Origin: Macrostomum hystrix
Lineage: Eukaryota > Platyhelminthes > Macrostomidae
Assembly: GCA_950097015.1 (NCBI GenBank)
Contig: CATNEN010000025.1
Location: 1,142,001 to 1,206,000, forward strand
Direction of reading: 5' to 3'
DNA: 64,000 bases
Under the pieces are notes generated by a model. The model worked only from the letters and a program-made list of their open reading frames with translations, was not told the DNA's origin and made no database searches. This document shows positions 27,390 through 38,596 of the stretch, piece by piece (within the stretch, counting starts at the first letter, position 1; each line of letters opens with the position of its first letter). A program made the translations under genes and the position numbers.

Positions 27390-28005
27390 GAGACAACGCA
27401 GGGGATGGAGTTGGGGCTATGGCGGGGGGAGTGTACATAGACACGAAGGGGATGGAATTGGGGCTATGGCGGGGATGAGTGTACATAAAGACACGAAGGG
27501 GATGGAATTGGGGCTATGGCAGGGACGAGTGTACATTGAGACACGAAGGGGATGGAATTGGGGCTATGGCGGGGACGAGTGTACATTGAGACACGAAGGG
27601 GATGGAATTGGGGTTATGGCTGGGACGAGTGTACATTGAGACACGAAGGGGATGGAATTGGGGCTATGGCGGGGACGAGTGTACATTGAGACACGAAGGG
27701 GATGGAATTGGGGCTATGGCGGGGACGAGTGTACATTGAGACACGAAGGGGATGGAATTGGGGCTATGGCGGGGACGAGTGTACATTGAGACACGAAGGG
27801 GATGGAATTGGGGTTATGGCTGGGACGAGTGTACATTGAGACACGAAGGGGATGGAATTGGGGCTATGGCGGGGACGAGTGTACATTGAGACACGAAGGG
27901 GATGGAATTGGGGTTATGGCTGAGACGAGTGTACATTGAGACACGAAGGGGATGGAATTGGGGCTATGGCGGGGACGAGTGTACATAAAGACACGAAGGG
28001 GGTAA
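27390..28005. repeat. 50-bp minisatellite array
   Basis: About twelve units of 50 bp built from GAGACACGAAGGGGATGGAA, TTGGGGCTATGGCGGGGACG and AGTGTACATT. The units at either end are more diverged (GGCGGGGGGAG and ACATAAAG forms) and the inner ones nearly identical, the usual sign of homogenisation from the centre. Confidence 0.95.
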
Positions 28006-28009
28006 CGTT

Positions 28010-29250
28010 TGAGGTTTGCCAAGTGCTGTGGTCCTGGCGGCCGCAAGATAGATAAATTTAGAATGTGAAAAATAGCATTCATTAATTATCTAGTAAAGAT
28101 TCTACTATATGGAGTGTATCATAGGACATACGAAGATATTGGTTGATAAGCCAATTTTGATCGCAAAGGTAAGAATTTCTGTTTCTGAAAGAAATGACGA
28201 CAAAAATGCATACGAAAGTAATAGAACAGAGAGAGACACAAAAAGAGCTATGAATCCAACTATTTCACTGTCGTACATATTGAACGGGACAGAAAGCGTC
28301 TTCATAAACTTTTCTAGACTAATGACGACTGAATACTTAACAATCTTAATTTTGGTGCTGATATGCAACAGAATTACTAATCAGTAATCAGAACAACTAA
28401 AAAGTATGATTACATAAACAACTATACTAATTGACTAATTGAAGTGTTTAACAACCTGGGATCAACGAGGTGACAATTTAACATAGATGTAAAATTAAAA
28501 TAAGAGGACCGTGATTAACAATCAACCATGCCGTTTATAACGACACCGGTTTAATTTGGTTAAAGTAGTTAAATCTAAAGTACTACTGATATACAAAATT
28601 GGGTATTCTTTTAGGATTTCCCTTTGCTTTGTGGAATTCCCTCGATCATATCCCTGCTATCCTATTATCACCTAGTTGTTAATACCCATATTAGTTGTAA
28701 AGCCTTTTTCTAGGAGTATCAAACCATACACTCTTTGAAGGGCTCGCGTGCAAAATTAAGCGAAAAAATGATAAACAGAATTACAAGTGCAGTGTTTTGT
28801 TTAGCGAAACTATTTTTTTGTAAACAAATAGCTTATCTGAATAAAATAGGCAAGCCAGAACAAAAAGAACACCGATTTGGACACAGAATGAAACTGAATA
28901 AGTGTTTTTAGAACATATTCAACTATATGAAAGAATGGAGTGCCGTAGAAAAATTAACAGGAGATAGTAAATGAAAACATGAATATTAGTAATAGTAGTA
29001 AGCTATTATTACTACGCTTGTAGTCCTCAACAGCTCCTCAACAGCTCTAGAGTAACCAACAGGACCCGGGTATAAAAAACATTTTTCGAAAGAAACTTTT
29101 TAGAAAGCTTGTAGAAAATATAAAAAGAGGACACTTATTCGTTGTCATAAGAGATGATTTGCTATATAAAAAGTATGCCAAAATTAGAGAAATATTGTAC
29201 TCTAGCACATTCTATCTTGATTAGAAAAGTCAATTCTTAAGAAAAGAGCT
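28010..29250. other. unique AT-rich sequence downstream of the VAP gene
   Basis: No gene can be supported. Overlapping open frames exist on both strands at 28105-28387, which argues against either being real. Short imperfect palindromes near 28985-29015 are the only structure noticed. Confidence 0.5.
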
Positions 29251-29252
29251 TT

Positions 29253-30611
29253 TTACAGCAAAAATTTGCCCAGAATGAGGCCCAGAATCATAGCTAGGAC
29301 CAGGAACAGTGCCGGCGGCACCAGTGGTCCTCTGGCTGTGGCCGTCGCGACCGCGTTGGCAGAAGAGCCGCCGCCAGTTGGAACACTAGGACGCATAGCT
29401 AATTTGCGCAGTCGAAGCTCCTGGTTTAAACAGAAAAGCAAATATTTATGAGATTATTAAGAGTTCTCAAGTGTCGTCCCGTTCGGATGCAAAAATTGTT
29501 CTAGGATGAGAAGGTGGGCGATTCTCAGGTTCAGAACGTGTTCTAAAATATGTGCGTTTGGGTGTCTATTCGGGATTCTCTTTAATCGGAATTCAGTCTT
29601 CGAGAGGTCAGGAGTAAAAATCTGTTCCTGAGCAGGTCATCAAGCTGTAGAAATTAGTACTCATAATTAACTAGTTGGTATCAACTATATTAAACGGCTC
29701 CCAAGTCTATTCTCTTCTATCTTGAAAAAATCAAGGAGTTTTTTTATATTAAAAAGTGCTTTTTAATGCATCCAGGTTTAGAATACAGTCGTTAATATAA
29801 ATAAATATATAACACATGTGACAGTGACACCAATCGTATCCTGTCTCATCTCACCCGTGTCTCATCTCTCCTGCGTCTCATCTGTCCCGTGTCTCATCTC
29901 TCCCGTGTTATCTCCTTTGCCATCTCTCCAGTGTCTCATCTCTCTCCCATCTCATATTTCTACAATCAATGCGGCCCGCTGTAGTCACCTCTTCTTCTCG
30001 CTAGCTAATAAGTTTGCCGACCCTGGTATAACAGAAATAAAGATACTGACCTGTTCGCCTAGTCGCGCATTATCATCCTTCAATCGTTGCAGTTCCTGTT
30101 GCAATCCTCGCAAAGTTTTTGGCGAATCAGCATCAGCCGAATCGTACTGCTGATGCTGCTGCTTGTTGTTCGCTGAGGCAGTCGACGTGGCAGCGGCCGG
30201 AGCCGGTACAGACCCGTCGGCATCGAGCAGGACGACTCGCAGCTTGGAGTCCATTAGCCGGTCGCTAGTGGCAGACTTCCAGGCTTCGTCAACATCAACA
30301 GCGCCAGTTGGCATCAGCAGGCTCTGCACCATGAATTTGTGCCTGGCCCGCTGGTCAGCAGTAAAGTCGGCCTGGTCGCTGCCAGCAGGCTGGAGCATCA
30401 CGGCGACTTCAACTTCGTCGCCGGGCTGAATTAGGCCACTATTGGGGCGGACACAGTAGCGCTTAGGCGCCGTAGTCTTGACCTTGAAAGCCACCGGCCT
30501 ATCAGTGCCGGCTGGATTGCTCAGGCGCATTGTGGTGGAGACAACACGATCGAATGGACCGCGGAATTTCAGCTCCGTGTCGGGGACTAGTTTCAGCACT
30601 TGGCCAGGCAT
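29253..30611 (-). CDS. VAMP-associated protein (VAP) of the endoplasmic reticulum
   Basis: Two exons on the minus strand, 30611-30051 and 29420-29253, joined GT-AG in phase 0, give 242 residues, the normal VAP length. Residues 1-125 form an MSP domain with the signature FKVKTTAPKRYCVRPNSGLI and HKFMVQS. The Pro at residue 49 corresponds to human VAPB Pro56 and the FFAT-binding face looks intact. Residues about 165-195 form a short coiled coil (LRGLQQELQRLKDDNARLGE, continued by ELRLRKLA). The last residues, ALFLVLAMILGLILGKFLL, are a tail-anchor membrane segment. VAPs sit in the ER membrane and recruit FFAT-motif proteins at membrane contact sites. The start is the first Met of the MSP domain. 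The single intron contains a hAT fragment with a minisatellite. Vertebrate VAPA and VAPB cannot be distinguished here. Confidence 0.95.
29820..30025 (-). mobile_element. hAT terminal fragment with the 16-bp repeat inside the VAP intron
   Basis: The right border reads AGTTTGCCGACCCTG, the reverse complement of a hAT-type terminus CAGGGTCGGCAAACT, and a GCGGCCCGC stretch lies inside it. Inward lie six or seven decayed copies of the GTGTCTCATCTCTCCC unit (29838-29960). The 8 bases outside the right end (GTATAACA) match ATATAACA at about 29812-29819 at seven of eight positions, a possible 8-bp target duplication. This is an inverted relative of the element at 11548. Confidence 0.6.
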
Positions 30612-30754
30612 GATTCTGAGTATTGCTTTTAATTAATCTTCAATTATTCTTTTTTAGTCTATTCACGAATCCGCTATTTTTTGGCTTGCGTACGATAGAT
30701 CAGCTTAAATAGGCAAAACATGGAAACACATTTTTGGGGTGTTTGACAACAACT

Positions 30755-31130
30755 AGAGAATGCACAGTTGGGAACCGATCCTGAACTAGAGAATGCACAG
30801 TTAGGTACCGATCCTGAACTAGAGAATGCACAGTTGGGAACCGATCCTGAACTAGAGAATGCACAGTTGGGAACCGATCCTGAACTAGAGAATGCACAGT
30901 TAGGTACCGATCCTGAACTAGAGAATGCACAGTTGGGAACCGATCCTGAACTAGAGAATACACAGTTGGGAACCGATCCTGAACTAGAGAATGCACAGTT
31001 AAGTACCGATCCTGAACTAGAGAATGCACAGTTGGGAACCGATCCTGAACTAGAGAATGCACAGTTGGGAACCGATCCTGAACTAGAGAATGCACGGTTA
31101 AGTACCGATCCTGAACTAAAGAATGCACAG
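30755..31130. repeat. 33-bp minisatellite
   Basis: Eleven units of 33 bp (GATCCTGAACTAGAGAATGC then ACAGTTGGGAACC). Since 33 is divisible by three, both strands carry long frames (LGTDPELENAQ repeats on plus), but there are no flanking exons and the unit is noncoding in appearance. It lies between the 5' end of the VAP gene and the 3' end of the pseudo-deaminase gene. Confidence 0.94.
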
Positions 31131-31429
31131 GAACTGTAGGAACTCAAACTCATGTATTTTAGGAACTCAAACATAAACTAGGGACTGCACTATCGCTTTA
31201 TGGCATTAAGTGTCAATCGAAAGTAAATATAAGATAATTGTGAATGTTTAAAAATGACAAACATGACAGCTACACTGGAATTTATGCACCGTTTAACAGA
31301 AAAGCAATAAAGAAGTGCTGTTTGAGATGTGAGTATTAGAAGCCAAATAGGCACTGATAGGCACAAATAGTACAATTTTCATGTAGTAAAAAAAGAACAG
31401 ACCGGGTTTAAACGTAATTTTTGAAACAG

Positions 31430-31435
31430 TTTATT
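31430..31435 (-). terminator. poly(A) signal of the ADAR-like gene
   Basis: TTTATT on the plus strand is AATAAA on the minus strand, about 58 bases past the stop codon at 31493. Spacing and context suit a 3' end signal. Confidence 0.55.
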
Positions 31436-31492
31436 GATGCTAACGAACGAGCGTAGAATCAAGAACTCAGAGTTTGAATTAGAAATAATTCA

Positions 31493-34400
31493 TTAATTCG
31501 AACCCAGTAAACAAAAGTCACTCGGGTCCATTTCTCCATTCTTCGTGGCCCAAGCGCCGCGGTTATGTTTTACCAGCTCCTCGAAAAATATCTTTTTAGA
31601 CTTTGCGTAGTCTTCGCACTTCAATGATCGCATACTTATTGAATCGAAATCGGCGCCACACCTGGCTAGCTTATTGCGCAATCGTTCATTAATCCTAGCC
31701 ACAGTTGGCGAGGCGGAGCCGGACATTGCGACTGCCTCTTTGGCTAGTTTAACAATGCGATTTAGCGCGGCTCGTTTAGATAGTCGAGAAATACCGCCGG
31801 CAGTGGCTGCGTCAGGCTGTTGACGCTCGGCGTCTGTGACATTCTGCGACCTACCAGGTGCGTTTAAAAACGATAGCTAAATAGTAACGTACATGAGAAA
31901 TTCGGTAAAAAAAATTTTCACCTGTAAATTTCCTTAACGCCTAGAGAGCTGTTGAGAACTTCGACTTGACCCTGGCCGGACACGCCCATTGGTCTGTACC
32001 AGTTCACGGACAGGACCGCCTCGCCATAGTCAATATCCCCGCCGTTAATGCCGCCCCTCTGGCAGAGTCGAAACGGATTGGATGTTCGGCCTAGCCAGGG
32101 ATCGCTGGCCGTTCTATAGGCTGCGGCGGCCAGGCTGGCGCGAAATCTGGCGCCAGGTAGGCGGCAAAGAAAGCCGCGCGCCATGTCTCCGTGGCTGTAG
32201 CTTCCAGCGACATCTACGGACTGGGGATTGAGGTGAGATGATTGGGTTAGTCAGAAACCTCATCTGACAGGTTAGATAAGACATGAGATGATTGGGTTAA
32301 TGAGACTACCTCATCTGACAGGTTAGATAAGACATGAGATGATTGGGTTAATGAGACTACCTCATCTGACAGGTTAGATAAGACATGAGATGATTGGTTT
32401 GATTAGATTATCTAGTTATTTGAGTGACTTTCGGGGTCAGACAGTGTTCACTGTCACTGTGCCTTGAGGGTTGGCCTTTATGTGCATCAAAGTTGCAAAT
32501 GAATGTGGCCGTAGATTCGAGCTCAGGGATCTTGGTGCGGGAGGGAAGCGCCTTAACCACTCTGCCATTCACCCGTGAGAGTATTGATTATGATGGAAGT
32601 AATACGAGCGTAATTTTTAAGACAACAAGCAAGTTGATTACAATAACAGGTTAAATGGTTGCAGTATTAGACCAACCTGCAGAAAAATCGGCTCAATAAA
32701 GTTAGCCAACAGGCCACCCTGTAAGCCCAAATAGTTGCATCGCAGCAGCTTGTCTGAGCCGCAGTGCACAGCCAGACTGCTTGGATCGGCGGCCTCTTCT
32801 TCGCTGAAGGTACGCACAGCCGAACAATCGCAGCTTTCGTAGCAGGTCAGCGAACCGTAGCGGCTTAGGTCTGGTTCGAGTACGCCGCACCTGTAGGGCG
32901 ATGCTTGTCATGGTAAATACTTTGTACTATAGTGCAGTTAAGTTATATTTATTTGATTGGATCTTTGCTCAGTTTTTAGTCATCAATTTGTGCTGATTTA
33001 ATTTACTCGTAAGAAAAAAAATCTTCTATATATATAAAAGTGAAAACTCTGTCTGTCTGTGTGTGTGTGTGTGTGCAACCTTTTGTCTTTATAGACGCCG
33101 AAACCGCTCAACCAAATCGCACCAAACTTTGCACATACCTAAAACCACCTACGCTGAGTGCAATAGGCTACTCAAATTCCCGAAAAATAATTTCCTTCCT
33201 GCTCAAAAGTGCAAAAAACTGCTCAAAAATCGTCAAAAAATCACTCAATTCGACATATCGTCGCCCCACTTTGTCAGATTTTCTCCAAATTTGATCCACT
33301 TACACTTTACATGTTTTCCAACAATGCTGTCAATTTTGAACATCTCTACTCAATCCAGAGCAAAGCTGCATCATCTCAAAGTGAGTCACTTTTTGTTTTC
33401 CGAGGACAGCCACCCCAACTCCCCTCCGCCACTCTGCGGGCCAAATTTTATTACAGCCACCCCCTCCCTTCCCCGGGCGCCGAAGCCCCAGACTGTACAT
33501 TGTATTTCAAGCCGTGAATGTACACAGCCCAAACCCCTAGACTGTCTACTGGCCCCAAGCAGCACTGAGACTGAGTGCGGTGAGTGCGGTGGCGTCCCAG
33601 TGCGCAGCTAGGCTCTCCGGTCGATATTTCTCTCCAGCCAGCCTGGGATAGAAGAAAGAGAGAGGCTGGCGTTGACTGGCTGTCAGAGAGGGCAATTCTG
33701 TGTCCTAGAAATGATGCCGCCAACGAAATTAACTACCAACTCCTTCAGGAGTTGCCAGGTGCAGTTTTCACCTACAAGTCAATTGATACAACGTTGACTG
33801 ATGACACCGCTGTGGAGTATCCTGTTGAGTTTCTGAACTCTCTAGATCCTCCTGGAACTCCATCGCACAACTTGCAGCTGAAAGTTGGGGCACCAATTAT
33901 GCTCCTCCGCAACCTGAATGCGCCAAGGCTGTGTAACGGCACCAGACTGATAGTCAGGCGGCTCTTCCCACACGTGATTGAGGCCACGATAATGACTGGA
34001 TCTGGCAGAGGAGAGTCTGTGTTCGTTCCCCGGATTCCAATTATCCCCACGGACCTGCCATTTCAGTTCAAGCGACTGCAGTTCCCTGTGAGAGTGTGCT
34101 TTGCGATGACTATTAACAAGGCTCAGGGACAGTCGCTGAAGGTAGCTGGCATCAACCTGGAGACTCCTTGCTTCTCGCATGGGCAGCTTTATGTCGCCTG
34201 CTCCCGTGTTGGAACTCCAGCTGGCCTATTCATTTTCGCACCAAGGGGAAGAACGAAGAATGTGGTGTATCCCCAGGCCTTGAGGTGACTCGCAAGCAAT
34301 TAATAGAAAAGTAGTCACGAATTGACCTTGACCTGTCTAACTCTGAACTCTGAAACAGTTTAATTTTGTTTCTTTGACATTGTTATTGTTATGCCATGGC

Positions 34401-37385
34401 TATTTTCCTTATGTATACGCGTGTACATGCATACTGTATACAGAGGCAGATTTAGGGGGGGGCGGGGGGGCAGTCGCCCCCATAAATTTTAATCATGGGA
34501 ATAAGATGCCCCCACCAGGGGTGCCAGTCGCAGCACTGGCGCCCCTTTTCGGCCGCTGGCGCCCCTTTTTCAGCCGCTGGCTCCCGTTTTTCAGCCGCTG
34601 GCGCCCTTTCTTGGCTCCTGGCGCCCTTTTTCGGCCGCTGGCACCCACTCTGTGATTCTCATGGCGCTCCCCTGACAGACCGCCCGAAAACAAAATTCCT
34701 GGATCTGCCACTGACTGTATAGAGGAGTGGCTAAGAGACATGTTTCTAAAGAAGTAATCAAGAGGGGGCTGTTTGGACAAACTTTTCACTTATTTTTTAC
34801 TTAAAACGCCCTTAAACAAACTCTTCACTTTTCATTAATGCAGTAAATAAATAAATGGTGACCTTCACTATAAAGTTAATACAGAGACGTGAATTGCTTA
34901 CTGCTTTGCTTTAAATTTCTGCCCCAAAAACAACGGGCAAAAAAGCTAGTTAAAGGTATAGATATGCAAGCGTCTTTAAATGATTTTTTGCATATTTTAT
35001 CGAGTCTTTTTATTCAGAAATAATGCGAGTATTTCTGAGAAATCTTTGGTAGCAGATTAGAGTGTTTTTTCGACAATTATTTGATTATATGTTGATTAAC
35101 ATTTTAATATAGATTATTTCTGCCTATTTTTCAAGTTACAACTGAATCCTAATCAGCAATGTCCCAAATGCCAAGCGCACCTGTCACGCAGCAGTTCATC
35201 CTGGGACTGTCTGGCGAACAGGCCGGCACCGGCATCCTGACTGGCGCTGTCGCCAGCCGAACAGTCGCCATCTGGTGGAGCGCTTAAAAACAGGTGCAAA
35301 GCCAGGCCGGGCTTTAAGCGCAACCGATCGCCCTGACGATTCGGTTCTAGCCAGCCGGCGGAACCAGTGCGGCCAGGCGCTGTCACGTAGGCCGACACCT
35401 CCTGGGCTAGGCGAATTCGCAGGGCCCGTTTTGCGCAGGTGAACGCAGTGCCATCGATGACGCGCTCGCCGTAGGATTCGAAGATATGCTCAAGACAGTC
35501 GTCGCTGCAGCCGGATCCGGTGCCAAGGGCGACCAGCTCCACCTCTGAGGAATGGATTGAATAATTTGTGTATTACTTCGAAATACTACTGTCTGCTATT
35601 TCTCTACTGTATTATTTCTATAGGTCAGTAGGAGTCAGAGAAACAGAATTTCTATAGGGGGTGTCAGAGGAAGTGGATTTCTATAGGTAAGTAGGAGTCA
35701 GAGGAACTGGATTTCTATAGGTAAGTAGGAGTCAGAGGAACTGGATTTCTATAGGTAAGTAGGAGTCAGAGGAACTGGATTTCTACTGGGGGTGTCAGAG
35801 AAACTAAATTTCTATAGGGAGGTGTCAGAGAAACTAAATTTCTATTGGGGGTGTCAGAGAAACATACTTTTAAGAGGAAGGCATCGATAAAATGTATATT
35901 TCAAGTGGAGCTTAAGAGAAAAAATATCCTAGAATGAGACTTACTCGGCTCAGCAGAGCGGGAATCGGACAGGAAGATGGCCGCCACCTTATTGACTCGC
36001 ACAATATTCACTGGCGGTCCGAGTAGACAGTCCAGTTGATTCTGGCACAGTTGCGCGTACATATCGCCTGGCAGATTAAGAGACGGCGCGGTTGATCCCA
36101 GTGCAACAGAAGCCGCCGCCGCCGCCGCCGCAGGCGTCTGGGCTCGAGTCGGCGAGGCTGGCCTATTGCCTCTGGCGATGACATTTAAAGCTCGCTTAGC
36201 GGATTGCTCTTTGGCTTTCTGCTTGGATTGGGCTTCGCCAGACTCGTACTCGGTGGTGATACCGTCAATGGTTAGAGTGACATAATAGGCGAAGTTGCCG
36301 CCAACCTATAGGTGATTAAAAGCTTAATGATACTATGGGAACTTAAGGTCAAAAGACTAAGGGAACCCTGACAGCGAGAAAGGAAAGAGGAACAAAGGTA
36401 CTGCAGGAAGAAACGGGAACAGGTCCAAGTATGCAGGATAAAGAGGGGAACATGTGTCACGCTGAAAGGATAGGGAGGGGAACAGGTGTCAAACTGACAG
36501 GATATGAAGTTAAGCAGGTGTCAAACTAACAGGATAGGAAATAAAGCAGGTGTAGAACTGACAGGATAGGAAGGGGAACAGGTGTCAAACTGACAGGATA
36601 GGGAGGGGACCAGGCGTCGGACTGAGGGATTAGGACGAAAAAGGTGTCGATGTCGGACAGGTGTCCGGCTCAGCATGTGTCGGACTGAGGGGAGGGTAAA
36701 AGACTGATCAAGATAAGCGGTTTACATGCGAACCAAATAAACGAACCATAGGTGACGTGGGCACGTATTCGATAGTTCCGCGCATCTGAGAGCAGTACTC
36801 GTTAAGCATCTGATGAGCCAGTTTCTCCGATTTGCCATTTAGATAGGCACGCAGCATTTCTCTTGCCGTGTCGAGCTTTGGCACGTCGGCGAATCGCGGC
36901 ACACCGAAAGGGCGCCCAGCCTGGTCTAAGCTGGGTGCTAGGCGAACATTGCCCGAGCGCTCCGACTGGGTTCGATTGTCAACAAGTGGCACCTGACTGA
37001 TTGTTGAAGCAGCCACAGCAGCAGCAGATGTCACAGAGGACGAACGAGGAGCAATCTGGCAGTACTGCACAGCTGGCTTTTGGGTCTGGCTGCTTAGCAG
37101 CGGATAAGCTTGATTTTGAGATGCGGCAGCGCCGCCCAATGTTGGAAAGTCACTATCATCAGCCTGATAAGCGGGGGCTGGCACACTGGGCCCTAATAGA
37201 CCCAAGCTTTGCTTGCGGCTATCCAAAGAAATGTGGGCATTCATAGGAAGATTAAACACCTTTTTGACATGATTTTTAGATTTAAGATGCTCTTCATATT
37301 GTGGCCAGGCTGGCATCAGGCCTGACTTGCAAACTGGACACGTGTAGGGCGGACCCTCAGATTCCAACATATCCTGGGTTGGCAT
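31493..37385 (-). CDS. zinc-finger, dsRNA-binding ADAR-like pseudo-deaminase (ADAD-like)
   Basis: Six minus-strand exons are inferred: 37385-36726, 36305-35945, 35544-35181, 32890-32677, 32220-31922 and 31850-31493. They have GT-AG borders and matching phases and give 751 residues. Residues 16-39 form a C-x2-C-x13-H-x5-H finger of U1/matrin type (YTCPVCK ... HLKSKNH). A dsRBD spans about 195-265 (AHQMLNEYC, then GGNFAYYVTLTIDG, then QSKQKAKEQSAKRALNVI). Residues about 342-751 match the ADAR deaminase domain: LVALGTGSGC, GLQGGLLANFIEPIFLQ, GSYSHGDMARGF, VLSVNWY, ISRLSKRAALN. The catalytic H-A-E reads T373-A374-F375, the P-C-G motif reads P-D432-G, and the third zinc Cys is G506 next to C505. 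Editing activity is therefore not expected. Vertebrate ADAD1/2 and nematode ADR-1 are likewise inactive ADAR relatives that bind dsRNA. The donor of the first exon could alternatively be slightly earlier (after PTSPM). A 5' UTR exon upstream is likely, since an acceptor-like CAG directly precedes the ATG. Confidence 0.85.
32225..32400. repeat. 61-bp tandem repeat, three copies
   Basis: Units with GACATGAGATGATTGGGTTA and CTCATCTGACAGGTTAGATA, just upstream of the fifth exon of the ADAR-like gene, within the intron. Confidence 0.88.
32505..32575 (-). repeat. tRNA-like SINE head or decayed tRNA
   Basis: On the minus strand the sequence has an A-box-like TGGCAGAGTGGTTAAGGCG and, about 40 bases on, a B-box-like GAGCTCGAATC. 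It resembles a tRNA-Leu/Ser head. No clean acceptor stem is visible, so a tRNA-derived SINE fragment in the intron is more likely than a functional tRNA gene. Confidence 0.5.
33025..34949 (+). mobile_element. non-autonomous Helitron, copy 1 (internally deleted)
   Basis: The element starts TCTATATATATAAAAG, ends with the hairpin GCCCC...GGGC (34921-34938) followed by AAAAAAGCTAG, and is followed by T, all as expected of Helitrons. It carries 5' terminal sequence joined to the last part of the helicase, with the frame at 33584-34288 containing TINKAQGQSL and YVACSRVGTPAGL and matching the helicase C terminus of the copy at 46608. The long middle part, including Rep, is absent. It lies in the intron between exons 3 and 4 of the ADAR-like gene. 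The true first bases could be three earlier (TCTTCTATATA, preceded by A). Confidence 0.88.
33650..34288 (+). pseudogene. helicase C-terminal remnant in Helitron copy 1
   Basis: The frame from about 33673 (DWLSERAILCPRNDAANEIN) to the stop at 34288 is nearly identical to the last 200 residues of the Helitron helicase at 47281-49125. It keeps motifs V and VI but lacks the Walker A and B motifs, so it cannot be a working helicase. No natural start codon precedes it; it is a passenger of the deleted element. Confidence 0.85.
35600..35870. repeat. 34-bp minisatellite in an intron of the ADAR-like gene
   Basis: About eight units with TTTCTATAGGTAAGTAGGAG and TCAGAGGAACTGGA; later ones have TGGGGGTGTCAGAGAAACTA. 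It lies between exons 2 and 3. The unit contains AGGTAAGT, a perfect splice-donor-like sequence, several times over. Confidence 0.88.
36380..36690. repeat. degenerate 31-33-bp repeat in intron 1 of the ADAR-like gene
   Basis: Eight or nine diverged units with GGGGAACAGGTGTCAAACTG and ACAGGATAGG. It ends only some 40 bases from the exon 1 donor. Confidence 0.8.
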
Positions 37386-37389
37386 TCTG

Positions 37390-37917
37390 GCTATACAAAT
37401 ATTAAGTTAGTCAAGTATCACTTTCTTTCTGTAAAACTTGAATGTGACCTGAAATTTTTTAACAGGTTTGAGGTAGCACACAGAAACATTTTTTTATTTC
37501 TGTAAATAATTTCATACACTTAAGCTTTCAAATTAAAAAAGTTACAAAGTAGACAGTTTTAGACATAAAACTAACAACTAGCTGATATAAGAAGGATAAT
37601 TATATTTCATTTCAAGCTAGAATACAGTATACATGGGTGATTTCAGAAAAACATGACATTAAAAGCCTTAGAAAAAGACTGCAGAGAAAAAAGTGATAAG
37701 CCTTTTACAGAAATAATAACTTTTTGTACTTCTAAGATTTGAAAATAATTACATCATTGAATATAGTAGTTTGCAAGATTATCCCATTAAACCATCACGA
37801 GTCCATTTGCCAAAGCTGTAGCAATAAGCACAACTATGGCATGTTCCAAATGCAGTGTTTTAAATGTAGTGCAGCTATGCACAGCTATTAGTACTATGGC
37901 CAATGTTGGCCATTCTA
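37390..37917. other. AT-rich sequence upstream of the ADAR-like gene
   Basis: Probably 5' UTR intron or promoter of the minus-strand gene. No coding or RNA feature recognised. Confidence 0.4.
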
Positions 37918-37925
37918 TGTACATG

Positions 37926-38588
37926 CCATAGTCCGGATCATGTCGTTTACGCCGGAGATCTCCGGCGTAAATCTGGTTTGGGATCGGAGGCTGGCGTAAG
38001 TGCTTGGCGTAAGTATAGGCCAAAATGTGCCTTGGCGTAAGTGCTTGGCGTAAGTACATGGCGTAAATCAAGTGGCGTAAATGTTAGCACAAATGAGATC
38101 ATTCACGATCAAATGTATCACTATAGAACATAACACATTTGCGTTAATTATGATGTTAAGGAGCAGCATTAAAACAAAGTTCATTAAAATATTGCAGTTC
38201 GTATAAATGAGATAGCAGAATATCTATTGTAGGATAGCAAAAGTTTTTTTTAGCTTTAAGATGCTTACTTTGATACTTGATTCAGAATTTGCAACTTGTG
38301 AGATTTTTAAACAGTTGCAACTTCTGAATTTAATTAATCACCAATTAATTGTGAATCATCTATTCTATTACATGCTGGTTAGAGTGAGAGAGACATCCAT
38401 GTAATAGTCAAGGGCAGCAAGCAAGGAGGCCGATAAAGAGACATGGATTAACAAGAATTGTGAAGGACCTTTTTTGGGTGGCGTAAGTCAGAGGGACCTT
38501 TTTTTGGTTGGCGTAAGTCTGGCGTAAAAAAGGCCAAAAAATGTTGGATTTTTCTTCCGGCGTAAGTCCAGCATGATCCGGACTATGG
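37926..38588. mobile_element. 663-bp non-autonomous DNA transposon with 8-bp target duplication
   Basis: The ends are perfect inverted repeats over 17 bp (CCATAGTCCGGATCATG at the left, its complement at the right), with further similarity (TTACGCCGG). Both flanks carry TGTACATG (37918-37925 and 38589-38596), a perfect 8-bp target-site duplication. Inside the ends, the motif GGCGTAAG occurs many times in the same orientation near both termini, and a palindrome TTTACGCCGGAGATCTCCGG lies at the left. There is no transposase. Superfamily unknown; 8-bp duplications occur in hAT, P, Zisupton and others, but the ends do not look like hAT. Confidence 0.88.
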
Positions 38589-38596
38589 TGTACATG

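Noticed and set aside
28105-28387. Open frames of about 90 codons on both strands, one hydrophobic
   Set aside because: They overlap almost completely on opposite strands and neither shows a known domain.
34493-34789. Frames around the GGCCGAAAAAGGGCGCC repeats in the Helitrons
   Set aside because: Short repeats in the noncoding 3' part of all three Helitron copies; frames differ between copies with single-base changes in G-runs.
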